NCBI GenBank assembly: GCA_019635875.1
Contig: JAHBYP010000003.1
Span: forward strand, 1 to 64,000
Reading direction: 5' to 3'
DNA: 64,000 bases
Origin: Alphaproteobacteria bacterium
Lineage (GTDB): Bacteria; Pseudomonadota; Alphaproteobacteria; Reyranellales; Reyranellaceae
Shown here: positions 1 to 7,902 of the stretch, piece by piece
How the letters are laid out: each line of letters starts with the position of its first letter
How positions within the stretch are numbered: position 1 is the stretch's first letter
Notes under the pieces: model-generated
The model's input: the letters and a program-made list of their open reading frames with translations, nothing else
The model's database searches: none
Told to the model about the DNA's origin: nothing
Position numbers and translations under genes: made by a program

Positions 1-402
1 CCGGCGAAGCTACGCCTCTCGCCGCCGGGAGCAATTTTAACCCCTACGCGTGTCGCCGACGCCCCTTTGGTGCAAGTGGGACAGGGATTATTTAGATTCC
101 TAGCGGTGCTCGGCACGACAGCACCCCATACCTTCCCCCGGAGGGGGAAGGTGCCCGAAGGGCGGAAGGGGGATGTCGAAGACGGACACCTGATGTGTTG
201 AGACATCCCCCATCCGGCGCTGCGCGCCACCTTCCCCCTCCGGGGGAAGGTATTTCATGGGCACCTTCACCCCGCCAGCGGGAGGAAGGATCACCGTTTG
301 GTCACAAACCAAACCCGCCGCAAAGGCTCAGGTTACCGTCAGATGACGATTTGACGACAAAACCAATAACTCAAGAACCTGAACCAGAAGACGGGATAGT
401 CC
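1..402. other. Non-coding stretch before the PAP2 gene
   Basis: No gene can be supported here. The stretch holds one full copy of the long hairpin repeat (131-250). The AT-richer sequence around 30-110 shows no recognisable RNA gene. Positions 300-402 form the leader of the following phosphatase gene. The open frames crossing the region are low-complexity Pro/Arg/Gly readings of the hairpin repeat and are not credible proteins. Confidence 0.6.
131..250. repeat. Dispersed hairpin repeat, family A copy 1
   Basis: The copy starts and ends with a short palindrome made of CCTTCCCCC and GGGGGAAGG arms. Between them lie a GGGGGATGTC segment and its near-complement GACATCCCCC, so the whole 120 bp can fold into one long compound hairpin. 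Equivalent copies lie at 1571-1690, 10910-11031, 11778-11901 and 22466-22587. All are intergenic. Confidence 0.85.
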
Positions 403-1170
403 ATGCAATTCAGCGTCGCGTCCCTGCTCGCCGCGGTGGCCGAGTGGGATCACCGGATCACCCTGTGGCTGAACCAGCTCGCCGGCAGCAATCCCGCGCT
501 CGACCGCCTGGCCTACGACGTCGCCGCCTCGCCGCTGCTCAAGGGCGGCGTGTTCATGGCCTTCCTGTGGTGGCAGTGGTTCCGCCGCGACGAGGCCACC
601 GCGCAGCGCCGCCAGACCATTCTCACCGCGCTCGCCGCCGGCATCGCCGCCATCGCCATCGGCCGCGTGCTGCAGATGGCCCTGCCCTTCCGCGAGCGGC
701 CGCTGCACGATGCGGCGCTGGGCATGACGCCGCCGTCCGGCATCAACCTCGCCACGCTCGACGGCTGGAGCTCGCTGCCCAGCGACCACGCGGTGCTGTT
801 CTTCGCGCTGGCCACGGCGGTCTGGCGCCTGCACCGCGTGCTGGGCATCGCCGCCTTCCTGTGGACCGCGGCGGTGATCTGCCTGCCGCGCGTCTATCTC
901 GGCTACCACTACGCCAGCGACATCGTCAGCGGCGCGGTGGTCGGCGTCGGCGTGATGGCGCTGGGCTTCGCCGTGCTGCGTCCGGGCCTGCTCGCCATCC
1001 CGCTGCTGCGCTGGGAGCGCGCGCATGCCACCTCGTTCTACTGCCTGGCCTTCCTCGCCACCCTGCAGCTCGCCCTGCTGTTCCAGGACGTGCGCATGCT
1101 GGCCGGCGACGCGATCGACCTGGTGCAGCACATGACCGGCTCCGAAGCGCAGGCCGCCCACGGGCGCTGA
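403..1170 (+). CDS. PAP2-family membrane phosphatase
   Basis: This 255-residue integral membrane protein of the type 2 phosphatidic acid phosphatase superfamily probably removes phosphate from a lipid phosphate such as phosphatidate, phosphatidylglycerol phosphate or undecaprenyl pyrophosphate. The conserved signature is visible: PSDH at residues 126-129 (PSGH in most relatives) and a third motif with R163, H169 and D173. The first motif is weak, with FRERP in place of the usual KxxxxxxRP. Several hydrophobic segments alternate with short loops, as expected for a six-helix fold. The ATG follows a long leader with only a weak ribosome-binding site. It stands alone, ending before a hairpin terminator. 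The exact substrate cannot be told from the sequence. Confidence 0.85.
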   Translation: MQFSVASLLAAVAEWDHRITLWLNQLAGSNPALDRLAYDVAASPLLKGGVFMAFLWWQWFRRDEATAQRRQTILTALAAGIAAIAIGRVLQMALPFRERPLHDAALGMTPPSGINLATLDGWSSLPSDHAVLFFALATAVWRLHRVLGIAAFLWTAAVICLPRVYLGYHYASDIVSGAVVGVGVMALGFAVLRPGLLAIPLLRWERAHATSFYCLAFLATLQLALLFQDVRMLAGDAIDLVQHMTGSEAQAAHGR

Positions 1171-1218
1171 CGCGGCTCCTCTTTCCTGTCATCCTCGGGG
1201 CCGTCCGCGGCCCCTGTA

Positions 1219-1261
1219 GCGCCGCGAGGGATCCAGGCCGGTCCTGGATCCCTCGCGGCGC
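1219..1261. terminator. Bidirectional hairpin between convergent genes (family B repeat)
   Basis: A perfect inverted repeat with 19-base arms (GCGCCGCGAGGGATCCAGG and its complement) and a 5-base loop lies between the convergent PAP2 and KTSC genes. It is a member of the dispersed GAGCGCAGCGAGGGATC hairpin family found elsewhere in the window. There is no clear U-tract, so its role as a terminator or an mRNA-end stabiliser is inferred from position. Confidence 0.5.
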
Positions 1262-1290
1262 TCGGGATGACAGGCACGGACGGACGGCGC

Positions 1291-1521
1291 CTACGACGCC
1301 GGCAGGCGGCGGCGTTCGAGGGTGCTGGTGTTGCGGATGAAGGCGAAGCGGTTGCGGATTTGGGCGTTGAAGTATTCGCCCTTCGACGGCGCGGCATTGA
1401 GCTCGAGGTGCGTGGCCGTCGGCACGCGCAGATAGGTGTAGCTCGCGCCCGACGGGAAGACGATCGTCAGTTCCCGTCTCTTCGGGTTGTAGCGGTAGGA
1501 GCGGATGACCGTCGACGGCAT
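1291..1521 (-). CDS. KTSC-domain small protein
   Basis: This 76-residue protein matches the KTSC domain, a short fold often linked to nucleic-acid-related proteins but with no proven activity. It shows the family pattern: an early SYRYN stretch, L-T-I-V-F-x-S-G, a Y-x-Y-x-R-V-P segment, then APSKGEYFN and an I-R-N-R-F-A-F end. The frame stays open further upstream, but that part only translates the hairpin repeat, so the ATG at 1521 just before the conserved region is the better start. It is monocistronic and converges on the PAP2 gene. Confidence 0.75.
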   Translation of the reverse strand: MPSTVIRSYRYNPKRRELTIVFPSGASYTYLRVPTATHLELNAAPSKGEYFNAQIRNRFAFIRNTSTLERRRLPAS

Positions 1522-1570
1522 GACCGTGCAACGCGCACGACGCGCCAACGATGCATGCTCGATCCGACTA

Positions 1571-1690
1571 CCTTCCCCCGGAGGGGGAAGGTGGCGCGCA
1601 GCGCCGGATGGGGGATGCCTCAACAAAACCGGTGTCCGTCTTCCACATCCCCCTTCCGCCCTTCGGGCACCTTCCCCCTCCGGGGGAAGG
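1571..1690. repeat. Hairpin repeat, family A copy 2
   Basis: This full copy has both CCTTCCCCC/GGGGGAAGG terminal palindromes and the internal GGGGGATG and ACATCCCCC arms. It sits between the divergent KTSC and GMC oxidoreductase genes, so the promoter region of at least one of them contains or borders the repeat. Confidence 0.85.
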
Positions 1691-1764
1691 GATATGAAGC
1701 ATCAGCAATCCCTGTCGCGGCGCATGGCCTTCAGTGACCTCCCGTGATGCTGCGTTCTGTTCTA

Positions 1765-1785
1765 CCTTCCCCCTCCGGGGGAAGG
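1765..1785. repeat. Solitary half of the family A repeat that carries the next gene's RBS
   Basis: A single terminal palindrome (CCTTCCCCC arm, central TCC, GGGGGAAGG arm) ends five bases before the ATG of the GMC oxidoreductase. Its right arm, GGGGGAAGG, is the only Shine-Dalgarno-like sequence upstream of that start. If the hairpin forms in the mRNA the site would be sequestered, so the repeat may set the translation level of the gene. Confidence 0.7.
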
Positions 1786-1790
1786 GAAAA

Positions 1791-3398
1791 ATGAAGCACG
1801 AGAAGGTCGACGTTCTGATCATCGGCTCGGGGGCCTCGGGCGCGGCGGTGGCGTGGAGCCTGGCCGAGACGAGGATGCGCATCCTCTGTCTCGAGCAGGG
1901 CGACTGGGTGAAGCCGACCGACTATCCCAGCAACGGGCGCGACTGGGAGGCGCGGCTGTTCAGCGACTTCGCCACCAGCCCGAACCGGCGCAACCGCATC
2001 ACCGACTATCCGATCAACGACGCCAACTCGCCGATCAAGGTGGTGAACTTCAACGGCGTCGGCGGCAGCACCGTCATGTGGACGGCGCACTACCCGCGCC
2101 TGCATCCCTCGGACTTCCGCGTGCGCACGCTCGACGGCGTGGCCGACGACTGGCCGGTCGACTACTGGACGCTCGAGCCGTTCTTCGCCGAGAACGACCG
2201 CATCACCGGCGTCGCCGGCCTGGCCGGCGATCCCGGCTATCCGCACCACCAGCCGCCGATGCCGCCGCTGCCGCTGGGCAAGTCGGGCGCGCGCTTCGGC
2301 CGCGCGATGAACCAGCTCGGCTGGCACTGGTGGCCCTCCGACAGCGCCGTCGCCACCACCGCGTACGAGGGCCGCGCGCCCTGCATCAACCTCGGCCACT
2401 GCACGCCGGGCTGCGCCCAAGGCGCCAAGGCCAGCACCGACATCACCTACTGGCCGCATGCCCTGCGCGCCGGCGTCGAGCTGCGCACCCGCGCCCGCGT
2501 ACGGGAGATCACGCTCGATGAAAACGGCATGGCCTCGGGCGTGATCTACTACGACGCCGAGGGCCGCGAGCACGTGCAGCCGGCCGAGATGGTGGTCGTG
2601 GCCTGCAACGGCGTCGGCACGCCGCGCCTGCTGCTGAACTCGACCTCCGGCCGCTTCCCCCATGGTCTCGCCAATTCCAGCGGTCTGGTGGGCCGCAACC
2701 TGATGTTCCACCCCTATGCCCTGAGCTACGGCTATGTCGACGAACCGCTCGACGGCAATCGAGGGCCCCCACTGTGCATCTGGAGCAAGGAGTTCTACGA
2801 GACCGATCCCAACCGCGATTTCGTGCGCGGCTACACCTTCCAGTTCAACCGCGGCGGCGGCGCGATCATGGAAGCGCTGAGCTCGACCGCCGCCGGCCGC
2901 CTGCCCGTGGGCCGCGCCCATCACCGCGTCTACCGCGAGCTGCTGCACCGGCGCATCGGCCTGTCGGCGATCATCGAGGACCTGCCGGAGGCGCACAACC
3001 GCGTCACGCTCGATCCCGTGCTCAAGGACGCCGACGGCATCCCCGCGCCGCGCATCGACTACACGATCGGCGACAACTCAAGGCGCATGATCGCGCACGC
3101 TCTGGCGAACGCGCGCACCATCCTGGAGGCGGCGGGCGCCAGTGGCATCACGACCGAGGTGCCGATCCTCAACGGCGGCTGGCACCTGCTGGGCACCGCG
3201 CGCATGGGCACCGATCCCGAGCGCTCGGTGGTCAATGCGTGGGGGCGCTGCCACGACGTGCGGAACCTGTTCATCGTCGACGGCAGCATCTGGGTGACGG
3301 CGGGTGGGGTGAACCCGACGTCGACGATCCAGGCGTTGGCGCTGTACATCGCGGACGCGATCAAGAAGAGGCTGAGAGACGGGACGCTATTCGATTGA
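1791..3398 (+). CDS. GMC-family FAD-dependent oxidoreductase
   Basis: This 535-residue protein belongs to the glucose-methanol-choline oxidoreductase family, which oxidises alcohol or sugar hydroxyls using FAD. The N-terminal dinucleotide-binding loop GSGASG is at residues 12-17. The C-terminal domain carries the expected active-site pair H465 (WHLLGT) and N508 (GGVNPTS). A Cys-bearing segment in the middle (LGHCTPGCAQGAK) resembles the gluconate and sorbitol dehydrogenase branch, whose large subunits work with a small subunit and a cytochrome c; neither is encoded next door. No signal peptide is seen. The frame is open back to 1734, but the ATG at 1791 directly precedes the conserved KVDVLIIG strand and has a GGAAGG ribosome-binding site. 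Substrate unknown. Confidence 0.85.
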   Translation: MKHEKVDVLIIGSGASGAAVAWSLAETRMRILCLEQGDWVKPTDYPSNGRDWEARLFSDFATSPNRRNRITDYPINDANSPIKVVNFNGVGGSTVMWTAHYPRLHPSDFRVRTLDGVADDWPVDYWTLEPFFAENDRITGVAGLAGDPGYPHHQPPMPPLPLGKSGARFGRAMNQLGWHWWPSDSAVATTAYEGRAPCINLGHCTPGCAQGAKASTDITYWPHALRAGVELRTRARVREITLDENGMASGVIYYDAEGREHVQPAEMVVVACNGVGTPRLLLNSTSGRFPHGLANSSGLVGRNLMFHPYALSYGYVDEPLDGNRGPPLCIWSKEFYETDPNRDFVRGYTFQFNRGGGAIMEALSSTAAGRLPVGRAHHRVYRELLHRRIGLSAIIEDLPEAHNRVTLDPVLKDADGIPAPRIDYTIGDNSRRMIAHALANARTILEAAGASGITTEVPILNGGWHLLGTARMGTDPERSVVNAWGRCHDVRNLFIVDGSIWVTAGGVNPTSTIQALALYIADAIKKRLRDGTLFD

Positions 3399-3441
3399 TG
3401 TTGCGCCGTCCCATTGACGTCGAACCCAAAATGCCGAACCG

Positions 3442-4323
3442 CTACTGAATCAGACCCGCTGCTTGCAAGGCCGCGATCCGCTCATGCTTATGTTCCTTTG
3501 GAATAAAGTCGACATGCTCATCTAGATCCCTCAGAAAATCTTCGAAAGTCCTATCAATCTGCTCGATTGAAAACCTCTTCGAATACATCTTCTTAACTTC
3601 CGGGTCACTACGTGGGAAAATAGCGTACCAGGGTATACCTGCACTCTGTTTACGCAGTTGATATAATTCGGCACCAATATCCATATCACCAAAAGAATAC
3701 CCTACGATTATCACGCACGTTCTACGAAAGTCATTCATAGCGCTGCGCAACATCTCTCTGTAGTCCGATATCATCTCAAGATAATCAAACTGGGTAATTA
3801 CCAAACCTCCCTTGCCGATCGGTTGCCCCACATGACTAAGGCTGCCGTGAGGCTTATAAAGAATGCGTCTACCAGGAATCGGATGCCGATCGTAGCAAAT
3901 CATGTCAAGCAAACCCGGATGGTTCTTATATCCAATCTCTACAAGCTCATCGTAGTTCGTTGTAAAAATCGAAACAGGTCTAAGATAAGGTAGGACGATA
4001 TGCTGCCAAAGTGGTTTCTCGCACGAAAAGGAGCGGACCAAGGTTTCATTGAGAATTTGCCTGCCCGTCTTCGCCTCGATGATTGCAGTAGCGTGCTCAA
4101 GCCCCATCAAGCGGAGGTTCCGCGGATCAAATGGTCCCTGTTGAATGTTGTGTTTGTATGTCTGCCAAAGCTGATTCCTCAACTCATAGGCGCTCATAAG
4201 CGGCTCGCCATGGATATTCTTAGCGCCGATGGACGCCCCTGCGCCAAGAAAGACCACGAGCCGATCTCGAAAGTGAGGCCAATTGGACACAAACGCATCC
4301 ATGTTCTCGTCTGCCGGTAGCAT
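3442..4323 (-). CDS. SIR2-like domain protein, probable anti-phage NADase
   Basis: This 293-residue protein has the SIR2-like NAD-binding fold used by many phage-defence effectors. Motifs are in order: GAGAS at 27-31, TTNYDE at 121-126, KPHGS with candidate catalytic H159 at 157-161, and GYSFGD at 208-213. In characterised relatives such proteins deplete NAD+ after infection and stop growth; this is inferred here from fold and context. The gene is AT-richer than the chromosome on either side and runs divergently from the kinase-helicase gene, with 87 bp between them containing a palindrome. The start at 4323 follows an AGAGGG sequence; the in-frame ATG at 4302 is an alternative. No second effector domain is attached. 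Confidence 0.8.
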   Translation of the reverse strand: MLPADENMDAFVSNWPHFRDRLVVFLGAGASIGAKNIHGEPLMSAYELRNQLWQTYKHNIQQGPFDPRNLRLMGLEHATAIIEAKTGRQILNETLVRSFSCEKPLWQHIVLPYLRPVSIFTTNYDELVEIGYKNHPGLLDMICYDRHPIPGRRILYKPHGSLSHVGQPIGKGGLVITQFDYLEMISDYREMLRSAMNDFRRTCVIIVGYSFGDMDIGAELYQLRKQSAGIPWYAIFPRSDPEVKKMYSKRFSIEQIDRTFEDFLRDLDEHVDFIPKEHKHERIAALQAAGLIQ

Positions 4324-4354
4324 CGCCCTCTTTCGGCCCCTTGCTTCATTACGA

Positions 4355-4371
4355 CCACGATCCTATCGTGG
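4355..4371. promoter_or_regulatory. Palindrome between divergent defence genes, candidate operator
   Basis: CCACGAT-CCT-ATCGTGG is a perfect 7-base inverted repeat with a 3-base spacer. It lies almost centrally in the 87-bp gap between the SIR2 gene and the helicase gene, where both promoters must be. A site shared by both directions fits a dimeric repressor or a small RNA hairpin. No regulator gene is seen in the island. Confidence 0.45.
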
Positions 4372-4410
4372 AAGTAGTGAAGAGAGCAACGGGCGAGATC
4401 GGAACCTTCC

Positions 4411-7400
4411 ATGCAGGAGCTCGGCGGACGCTATCGCCTAACGCGGCGAGTTCTCCCTGGCGATACAGCTCGCGGCATACCAGCGCTTTGGCACGCGCAC
4501 GACGCTGGCGATGCCTACTACGTGAAACTATGGAAGCGCGTAGGTGATGATCGTAACGATATCCGCGCTCTGTGGAACAGGGAGGTGCGGAGTCTCTCCC
4601 GGCTTCAAGGCTATCCAGGTGCAGCCAGTTTGTTTGTTCGGCTGCATGACATCAGGGAAGAGGAAAAGCACTTCTACGCGGTGCTCGACAGTGGCTGGCG
4701 ACGACTGCTCAAAGAGGTGCTGGCTGAGCGAAGCCGAATACCCTGGCTGACTAACTTGTCTGAAGTCGGCAGGCGCCGCCCCCTATGGGAGGGACTCCTC
4801 CGAATCGCGGAAGCGCTTGCGTTACTTCATAGCGAAGGAACCCTCCACCGCACTTTAGGAACTGCCTCAATCTTTGCTGGACCGGACGGTGAGGGTGACT
4901 TCAGACTGAGTGGGTTCGAATGGTCACTGCGTATCGCAGGATCAGATCGCCCCTCCGCAGCTACTGGCCGAGTTCGTAACCTTGTCGCACCGGAGTTAGC
5001 GAAGGCTGAGGGAGAACACTCGACGGCAACAGATTGGTTCGACTTCGGACTTGTTGCGGCTGAGCTATTTGGCGTTCCCGTATCGGCCTTGCGAAACCGC
5101 GAAGCGGTCCGATCAGCCACTACCCGCCTACATACCCTTAGGAACAATGAGCGCTACACCATTCTGAGGCTTCTAGAAGAAAGCCACGAACTACGGCTCG
5201 CCAGTTCAGACGAAGTCCTTCAGGAAATTCGGAATCTCATTCGCGATCTCTCGGCCGCGCCAGGCGGTCATATCCACAGCGTAGTGCTGGCAGTGTCACT
5301 TGGCTCAGATGTATCCTTGTCACGAGACGTTGAACTGGCATCGGAACGGACGGCCCCTGTCGATAAGCCCCTTTTACAACTCCAGTGGATAGAAAGAGAT
5401 TTGCGCGGCGATCGCCGAGTCATTGCCCGAACCCACCCCCGACCCCACTACACAATCCGCGGAGATAAACTCGAGTATCACGTGCGGCCTTGGCGGACCA
5501 GTAGCGGTGAGAATTGGGCGATCGGTTACTGTCAGCGGGTCGAAACTGTTCCCCGAACCACTGCTGAGGACCAATACTACAGCCTAGGTCAACGAAGGCT
5601 GGAGATCGTCTCCAGATCTACGGCGCAACGAACTTTCTATACCCTTCGAGATAGGGCGGCGCCTTGGGATCGTACATTTAACTTTGTCCGAACGCGTAGA
5701 CACTTGGATCCACATCTCCGAAATGTTCATGATTTCTTTAGGATCACGCAACAGATTGATACACTTTTAACTGCGGCGCAAATTTGTCCCGTCCGTGTGA
5801 CGACAACGAAGCCCTCTGCTTATGAGACAATTGTTACCGTAACCCCGATCGAAGATCCTGCTCGCAACCAGTTGGCACAACAGCTGCGATTACCGCCTCC
5901 TTCTGAGCAACTCAAGGATTGGTTTGATCTTGGGGCGGAGGCAGTGTCTGCCGATGACGAGGATGACCCCACTCATGATGTCTATCATCTACTCGTTAGG
6001 CGCACGGTGGACAGCGAGGGAGGTGCAGTCAAATGGCGTTTCCGGCGAGCCATATCTGACCCGAGTGGTCCGCTATACATGTTCAGTTGTCCCTATAACG
6101 TAACCATCGGCGACCGCGTCCTTTACTTGGCGCGAAACCATGGAGGAACTATCGCGCAGTTGAAGCGCCGCCATAAAGCAATCGACGATATGCGTTCACA
6201 TGAAAGTCTACTGCGCTGGCTGGCTGACCCAAAAGGGACGAGCCGTACAAACAGCGATATCCTACCAGCGCCTCGAACTGAAATTCCCCTGGACGAATCA
6301 AAGATCGCAGCCCTGAGTCGCCTCTGGAGAACTCAGCCGCTATTCGCTGTGCAAGGTCCACCAGGCACCGGAAAAACTACTTTGATCAGAGCGTTTGCTG
6401 ACCGGCTCTTCAAGAGCGATCCCACTGCACAGATCTTGATTTCCGCTCATTCGCATCATACCGTTGATGATGTTGCCACAAAGCTCAGCAAGCTCTTTTC
6501 CAGTTTGCTCCCCAGCGATCGCCCCCTGCTACTTCGATTGAGTGCTGACGAAGGTGAAGAGCACGCCCTGTCCACTATCACGTCAGAGATCATTCAGCGA
6601 CTAAAGCAAAGCGAGCTTGCAAAGAGAGTACCCTGCTCTTTGCAATCGAGGCTTGCTAACATAGGTTCAAAAGACAAGCACACCGAACAAGCTGACGTTG
6701 ATCTGAGAACTATGCAGCTTCTCATTCAAGATTCTGCAAACGTAACCTTAGCGACGCTCAATGCGCCGGACCTGGCTGAGCTTGCTGAACGTGGGCGTCG
6801 CTTCGATTGGTCAATTATTGAGGAAGCTGGCAAAGCGCACGGCTTTGACATGGCTATTGCCTTGGAAGAGAGCCATCGACTTCTACTCATTGGGGATCAC
6901 TACCAACTGCCACCATTTAACTCGAAAATATTCAAGGATCTTTTGGCGGAACCATTGAGGGTTCGTAGTGCGATTCAAACTGGAACCCAGTTTGCGTCCA
7001 GTTTGATCGATGTCTCAATTGTCGATGATGAGGAAGGTCGAGAGTCCTTCGAGGATAGATGCGATAGTTGGCGTCGAATGGTCGATGTGTTCGGCACATT
7101 ATTCGAGAGCAGCGGGGGCAACGATCCGGGATCTGACGGACCAGCGCAACCTCTGACCGATCAGCATCGAATGCATCCAGACATCGCGGAGCTAGTGGGT
7201 TCCGTGTTCTATCGTGACAAGGCCTCAGGAACCACGATTCTGAAGTCACCTCCCGAAACACATGAGCATTTCAAGAAAGTGCCTCCATATGTGATTTCCG
7301 AAGAATCCTGGCTGCCGAGGCAGAGAATTGTGTGGTGCGATGTTCCGTGGAAACAGAAGACGGAAATGGCCGAAGGCGAGATGGATGGCCTATTCGCATC

Positions 7401-7902
7401 TCCTGCGGAAGCGGCAGCGGTTATTAAAGTCCTAGGGGAGTTTCAACCGAACGGGGACGCGCTTTGCGAAGTCCAAGTTCTCTCGCCATATAACGATCAG
7501 CTCGATTTGATCGATCACTTGCTTTCTGAGGCGCGGCGGGAAGGGCGTTTAGCGACGATGTACAAGCCCCCATTCGATCTCGCCTTTGGGAAACGATCGG
7601 GAGCGACTGTGGATGAGTTTCAAGGAAGTGAAGCAGATATTGTTGTTGTTAGTCTTGTACGGAATAATCCACTTGTCGCACGAAAGAGCTTGGGGTTTCT
7701 CAGGGAGCCCAATCGGATGAACGTTCTTCTTAGTAGAGCGCGCCACAAGCTGATCATCGTGGGGAGTTGGGACTTTTTCGCATCGAGGTGCGACGACCAT
7801 ACACCTTTGGACGAGGAGTACGCCTACATCGGCCGCATGATGGAGTTCGCGAAGTCTGCACAGGAGAAGGGGACGTTGTGTCGTAAGTGGGCACCCAAAT
7901 GA
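4411..7902 (+). CDS. mkoA: MkoA-like kinase-domain/SF1 helicase fusion (type I Mokosh)
   Basis: This 1163-residue protein joins an N-terminal protein-kinase-like domain (about 1-270), a long central region, and a C-terminal superfamily 1 helicase of the DNA2/NAM7/Upf1 type (about 630-1150). Helicase motifs are complete: GPPGTGKT near 648, IIEEAGK as the Walker B region near 802, GDHYQLPPF near 828, QHRMHPDI near 917, DEFQGSEADIVVVS near 1068 and NVLLSRAR near 1103. The kinase part keeps a candidate lysine (YYVKLW) but has HRT for HRD and SGF for DFG, so it may be a pseudokinase. With the PLD gene overlapping its stop codon it forms the two-gene architecture known as Mokosh type I. Codon use is AT-richer than the flanks, indicating acquisition by transfer. 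Confidence 0.78.
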   Translation: MQELGGRYRLTRRVLPGDTARGIPALWHAHDAGDAYYVKLWKRVGDDRNDIRALWNREVRSLSRLQGYPGAASLFVRLHDIREEEKHFYAVLDSGWRRLLKEVLAERSRIPWLTNLSEVGRRRPLWEGLLRIAEALALLHSEGTLHRTLGTASIFAGPDGEGDFRLSGFEWSLRIAGSDRPSAATGRVRNLVAPELAKAEGEHSTATDWFDFGLVAAELFGVPVSALRNREAVRSATTRLHTLRNNERYTILRLLEESHELRLASSDEVLQEIRNLIRDLSAAPGGHIHSVVLAVSLGSDVSLSRDVELASERTAPVDKPLLQLQWIERDLRGDRRVIARTHPRPHYTIRGDKLEYHVRPWRTSSGENWAIGYCQRVETVPRTTAEDQYYSLGQRRLEIVSRSTAQRTFYTLRDRAAPWDRTFNFVRTRRHLDPHLRNVHDFFRITQQIDTLLTAAQICPVRVTTTKPSAYETIVTVTPIEDPARNQLAQQLRLPPPSEQLKDWFDLGAEAVSADDEDDPTHDVYHLLVRRTVDSEGGAVKWRFRRAISDPSGPLYMFSCPYNVTIGDRVLYLARNHGGTIAQLKRRHKAIDDMRSHESLLRWLADPKGTSRTNSDILPAPRTEIPLDESKIAALSRLWRTQPLFAVQGPPGTGKTTLIRAFADRLFKSDPTAQILISAHSHHTVDDVATKLSKLFSSLLPSDRPLLLRLSADEGEEHALSTITSEIIQRLKQSELAKRVPCSLQSRLANIGSKDKHTEQADVDLRTMQLLIQDSANVTLATLNAPDLAELAERGRRFDWSIIEEAGKAHGFDMAIALEESHRLLLIGDHYQLPPFNSKIFKDLLAEPLRVRSAIQTGTQFASSLIDVSIVDDEEGRESFEDRCDSWRRMVDVFGTLFESSGGNDPGSDGPAQPLTDQHRMHPDIAELVGSVFYRDKASGTTILKSPPETHEHFKKVPPYVISEESWLPRQRIVWCDVPWKQKTEMAEGEMDGLFASPAEAAAVIKVLGEFQPNGDALCEVQVLSPYNDQLDLIDHLLSEARREGRLATMYKPPFDLAFGKRSGATVDEFQGSEADIVVVSLVRNNPLVARKSLGFLREPNRMNVLLSRARHKLIIVGSWDFFASRCDDHTPLDEEYAYIGRMMEFAKSAQEKGTLCRKWAPK

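Noticed and set aside
3399-3450. A matching prfB repeat at the left edge of the island
   Set aside because: No sequence resembling the prfB 3' end was found near 3400, so simple attL/attR flanking direct repeats at prfB are not supported.
4411-7902. A DISARM or BREX system at the helicase-PLD locus
   Set aside because: There is no methyltransferase, DUF1998, PglZ or other required gene; the two-gene kinase/helicase-PLD layout fits Mokosh better.
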